In this document: positions 31,868 to 34,445 of the stretch, piece by piece
Position numbering within the stretch: the stretch's first letter is position 1
Layout of the letters: every line of letters starts with the position of its first letter
Assembly (NCBI GenBank): GCA_003567315.1
Contig: PWZT01000060.1
Coordinates: 1 to 34,445 of the forward strand
Direction: 5' to 3'
DNA length: 34,445 bases
From: Paracoccaceae bacterium
Lineage (GTDB): Bacteria; Pseudomonadota; Alphaproteobacteria; Rhodobacterales; Rhodobacteraceae
Made by a program: the position numbers and the translations under genes
The notes under the pieces: model-generated
Seen by the model: only the letters and a program-made list of their open reading frames with translations
Databases searched by the model: none
What the model was told of the DNA's origin: nothing

Positions 31868-34445
31868 TCACGATCCGCCCCGGCACGACGATCAGTTTCT
31901 TCGGCGCGCGGCCGTCCAGCGCCCGGACAACAGCATCATCCGCGAGCGCGCGTTTTTCAACCTCTTCCTTGGCGAGATCGGCAGGCACTTCGATTTCGCT
32001 GCGCCGCTTGCCATTGATCTGGATGGGCAAGGTGATCGTGTCCCGTACCAGCATCGCGGGGTCAGCTTTGGGCCACGGGGCCTGCGCGACCAATCCCTCG
32101 CCACCCTGCCGCGCCCAGATATCCTCTGCCAGATGCGGCACCATCGGTGCCATGAGCTGCGCGAAAACCCGCATCGCGATTTTCTGTGCCGCGCCAGAGG
32201 CCATGCTGCGCGAGAGCGTGTTGTTGAAGGCATAAAGCTCGGCAATCGCCTTGTTGAAGGCAAAGTTCTCGATGGATCTCGTTACATCGGCGATGGCGGT
32301 GTGCATCGCGCGCATGAGGTCAGTATCGGCCTCGGACGGCGCACCTTCCTCCATTTCGGCGATCCGCTCGGAGAGCGCCCAAACACGGCTGAGATGCTTG
32401 TAGGTGGCATCTGCCCCGGCGCTTGTCCATTCCACATCCTTTTCGGGCGGGCTGTCGGAAAGGACAAACCAGCGCGCGGTATCAGCGCCATAAGCCGCAA
32501 TGATATTGACAGGATCGACCACATTCTTCTTGGATTTCGACATCTTGGCCGACGGGATGATTCTTAGCCTAGCATTGCTGACCTCGGCTGCACGCCACGC
32601 TTTTTCCAAATCAGACTGCTTGTCGAGTGAGTAGCCAAGGTCCGTAACAAGTTTCTTAAGCACTGCAACACGCTCGTCGCCAATATTGAATGTGACCACT
32701 TCATCGGGTAAGTGGAATTTTTCAACCAATCTAGCGGCTTCGGTGCCAGGCTTCCGCACGATGTCTCCTACGACGTCATAACTAACATACCGCTCATCAT
32801 TTGGGTCTGCTGGGTTATGTCTATATATCTCATGCGTCACCATGCCTTGGGTGAAAAGCGCATCGAACGGCTCTTTCGCACTCTCCGGCAGATGCCCGGT
32901 CTGCACCATCGCGCGGGCGAAGAAGCGCGAATACAAGAGATGCAGAATCGCGTGCTCGATCCCGCCGATATACTGGTCAACATTCATCCAGTAATCGGTC
33001 TCTTCACGCTCGGTCGGGGTCTCGGCGCGGGGCGATGTGAAGCGGGCGTAATACCACGACGAATCGACGAATGTATCCATCGTGTCGGTCTCGCGCCGCG
33101 CCGGAGCACCGCATTTCGGGCAGGCACAGCGCGTCCATGTCGGATGCCGGTCGAGCGGATTGCCGGGCTGATCAAAGCTCACGTCATCGGGCAGGCGGAT
33201 GGGGAGATTCGCCTTGGCTTCGGGCACCACACCGCAAGTCTCGCAATGCACGACCGGAATCGGGCAGCCCCAATAGCGCTGCCGCGACAGCCCCCAGTCG
33301 CGCAGACGGTATTGCGTCACGCCATGCCCGACGCCCTGCGATTCGCAAAAGGCTATCGCGGCCTCGACAGCCTCCGCGCCGGTCTGGACCTCCTCGCCCG
33401 CGAAGCCACGAATATAGTGGACGCGCTCGGTCTTGGGCGGCACGAAGGCTGTATCGGTCACCGGCGATGCGTCGTCCAGCGCGACGAACACATCCGGATG
33501 CGGCAGCCCATATTTTCGCGCGAAATCAAGGTCGCGCTGGTCATGCGCAGGGCAGCCGAAAATCGCGCCGGTGCCGTAATCCATCAGGATGAAATTCGCG
33601 ATATAGACTGGTAATTCCCACTCATTATCAAAGGGGTGGCGCACGCGAATGCCCGTGTCGAAGCCCCTCTTCTCGGCCTTCTCCAGCGCCTCTTCCGTGG
33701 TGCCGATCTTGCGGCACGCGTCAACAAACCCCGCGACTTCTGGATCATGGCGCTCAAGCTGTTTGGCCAGCGGATGATCGGGCGAGACCGCGACGAAAGA
33801 CGCACCCAGCAGCGTGTCGGGGCGCGTGGTATAGACCTCGATCCGGTCGAAGCCCTCGGGCGCATCAATGGTCGAAAAGGCGAATTGAAGGCCCCGAGAC
33901 TGGCCGATCCAGTTGCGCTGCATCAGCCGTACCTTCTCGGGCCAGTTTTTCAACCCGTCCAGCGCCTCCAGCAATTCCTCGCTATAAGCGCTGATTCTGA
34001 AAAACCACTGCGTCAGCTCGCGCCGCTCGACTTCCGCGCCCGAGCGCCAGCCCTTGCCGTCGATCACCTGCTCATTGGCGAGCACGGTCTGATCGACCGG
34101 ATCCCAGTTCACGACCGCATTCTTGCGATAGACGAGCCCCGCGTCCAGCATGTCGATGAACATCGCCTGCTGCTGGCCGTAATATTCGGGGTCGCAGGTC
34201 GCAAATTCGCGCGACCAGTCAATCGAGAGGCCCAGCGGCTTCATCTGATCGCGCATCACCGCGATATTGCCATAGGTCCAGTCCTTCGGGTGGCCGCCCT
34301 GCTCCATCGCAGCGTTTTCGGCGGGCATCCCGAACGCATCCCAGCCCATCGGGTGCAGCACCGAAAACCCCTGCGCGGCCTTGTATCGCGCGACCACATC
34401 GCCCATCGTGTAGTTGCGCACATGGCCCATATGGATGCGGCCCGA
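31854..34445 (-). CDS. leuS: Leucyl-tRNA synthetase (N-terminus cut by window edge)
   Basis: LeuRS charges tRNA-Leu. The window holds 863 codons of the gene up to the stop at 31856-31854; the first few tens of codons lie beyond the right edge. The class I motifs are H-M-G-H near the right end ([12 protein letters not shown]) and K-M-S-K-S at 32546-32532. The CP1 editing domain is present, with conserved [18 protein letters not shown]. The C-terminal domain ends in [12 protein letters not shown] 270-base segment immediately before KMSKS has lower GC and unusual codons and enlarges the leucine-specific domain (entered separately). The reading frame stays open through it, so the enzyme is probably functional. 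Confidence 0.96.
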   Translation of the reverse strand, partial: SGRIHMGHVRNYTMGDVVARYKAAQGFSVLHPMGWDAFGMPAENAAMEQGGHPKDWTYGNIAVMRDQMKPLGLSIDWSREFATCDPEYYGQQQAMFIDMLDAGLVYRKNAVVNWDPVDQTVLANEQVIDGKGWRSGAEVERRELTQWFFRISAYSEELLEALDGLKNWPEKVRLMQRNWIGQSRGLQFAFSTIDAPEGFDRIEVYTTRPDTLLGASFVAVSPDHPLAKQLERHDPEVAGFVDACRKIGTTEEALEKAEKRGFDTGIRVRHPFDNEWELPVYIANFILMDYGTGAIFGCPAHDQRDLDFARKYGLPHPDVFVALDDASPVTDTAFVPPKTERVHYIRGFAGEEVQTGAEAVEAAIAFCESQGVGHGVTQYRLRDWGLSRQRYWGCPIPVVHCETCGVVPEAKANLPIRLPDDVSFDQPGNPLDRHPTWTRCACPKCGAPARRETDTMDTFVDSSWYYARFTSPRAETPTEREETDYWMNVDQYIGGIEHAILHLLYSRFFARAMVQTGHLPESAKEPFDALFTQGMVTHEIYRHNPADPNDERYVSYDVVGDIVRKPGTEAARLVEKFHLPDEVVTFNIGDERVAVLKKLVTDLGYSLDKQSDLEKAWRAAEVSNARLRIIPSAKMSKSKKNVVDPVNIIAAYGADTARWFVLSDSPPEKDVEWTSAGADATYKHLSRVWALSERIAEMEEGAPSEADTDLMRAMHTAIADVTRSIENFAFNKAIAELYAFNNTLSRSMASGAAQKIAMRVFAQLMAPMVPHLAEDIWARQGGEGLVAQAPWPKADPAMLVRDTITLPIQINGKRRSEIEVPADLAKEEVEKRALADDAVVRALDGRAPKKLIVVPGRIVNVVI
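32562..32831 (-). other. Low-GC, rare-codon segment inside leuS (leucine-specific domain)
   Basis: Between H-E of the conserved M-V-T-H-E and [10 protein letters not shown], 90 codons read differently from the rest of the gene. They use AGA, AGG, ATA, TTA and CTA, which are rare elsewhere in the window. By hand count GC is about 48% (130 of 270) against 67% in a 60-base sample of flanking leuS. The position corresponds to the leucine-specific domain that bacterial LeuRS carries just before KMSKS, about 50 residues in E. coli. This looks like a replaced or expanded domain rather than an intein, because no splice-junction residues are evident and the frame continues. Confidence 0.75.

Noticed and set aside
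32562..32831. Intein or group I/II intron in leuS
   Set aside because: The frame is continuous and only 90 codons long, with no Cys/Ser start or His-Asn end as needed for an intein, and flanking conserved residues read through directly.

Overview
The window is chromosomal DNA from a GC-rich alphaproteobacterium, most likely of the Rhodobacteraceae (Rhodobacter/Roseobacter relatives). The evidence is the contiguous block ccoGHIS - ccoNOQP - usp - fnrL - hemN, which is the arrangement I know from Rhodobacter sphaeroides and R. capsulatus, plus a membrane-anchored cytochrome c_y-type gene and many GTG starts. This placement is inferred from gene order and protein sequence, not from a database search. 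I see no insertion sequence, CRISPR array, tRNA, rRNA or phage gene.

Layout. (1) 1-3857, minus strand: ubiA, a large BON/OmpA-like envelope protein, a small membrane/coiled-coil protein, then the start of rplJ (ribosomal protein L10, cut by the window edge) behind a structured leader and a plausible promoter. (2) 3870-8447, plus strand: rsmE, a kinase-like phosphotransferase and a two-helix membrane protein in overlapping order, then gshA and an LpxL/HtrB-type acyltransferase. (3) 8444-21035: a micro-oxic respiration island holding the cbb3 oxidase maturation genes ccoGHIS, the structural genes ccoNOQP, a two-domain Usp protein, fnrL and the anaerobic haem gene hemN. A LysR regulator and a divergent small ORF sit between the two cco operons. 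Four near-perfect FNR-type boxes lie in this island. (4) 21042-28105, minus strand: a yejABEF-type peptide ABC importer followed by a GT4 glycosyltransferase. (5) 28295-34445: a cytochrome c_y-type electron carrier, prephenate dehydratase, a GST-like protein, and the housekeeping run leuS-lptE-holA, with leuS cut by the right edge.

How it works together. FnrL, sensing low oxygen through a 4Fe-4S cluster, should activate ccoNOQP, ccoGHIS and hemN and probably regulate its own gene. CcoG, CcoH, CcoI and CcoS supply copper and assemble the oxidase. HemN makes haem precursor without oxygen. Cytochrome c_y can carry electrons from the bc1 complex to the oxidase, and UbiA feeds the ubiquinone pool upstream. 

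The points most worth a second look are: a possible FnrL-driven small RNA or structured 3' UTR between lysR and ccoG; the lysR/small-ORF pair interrupting the cco block; a 270-base low-GC, rare-codon segment in leuS just before KMSKS; and hemN promoter geometry that predicts a leaderless mRNA.
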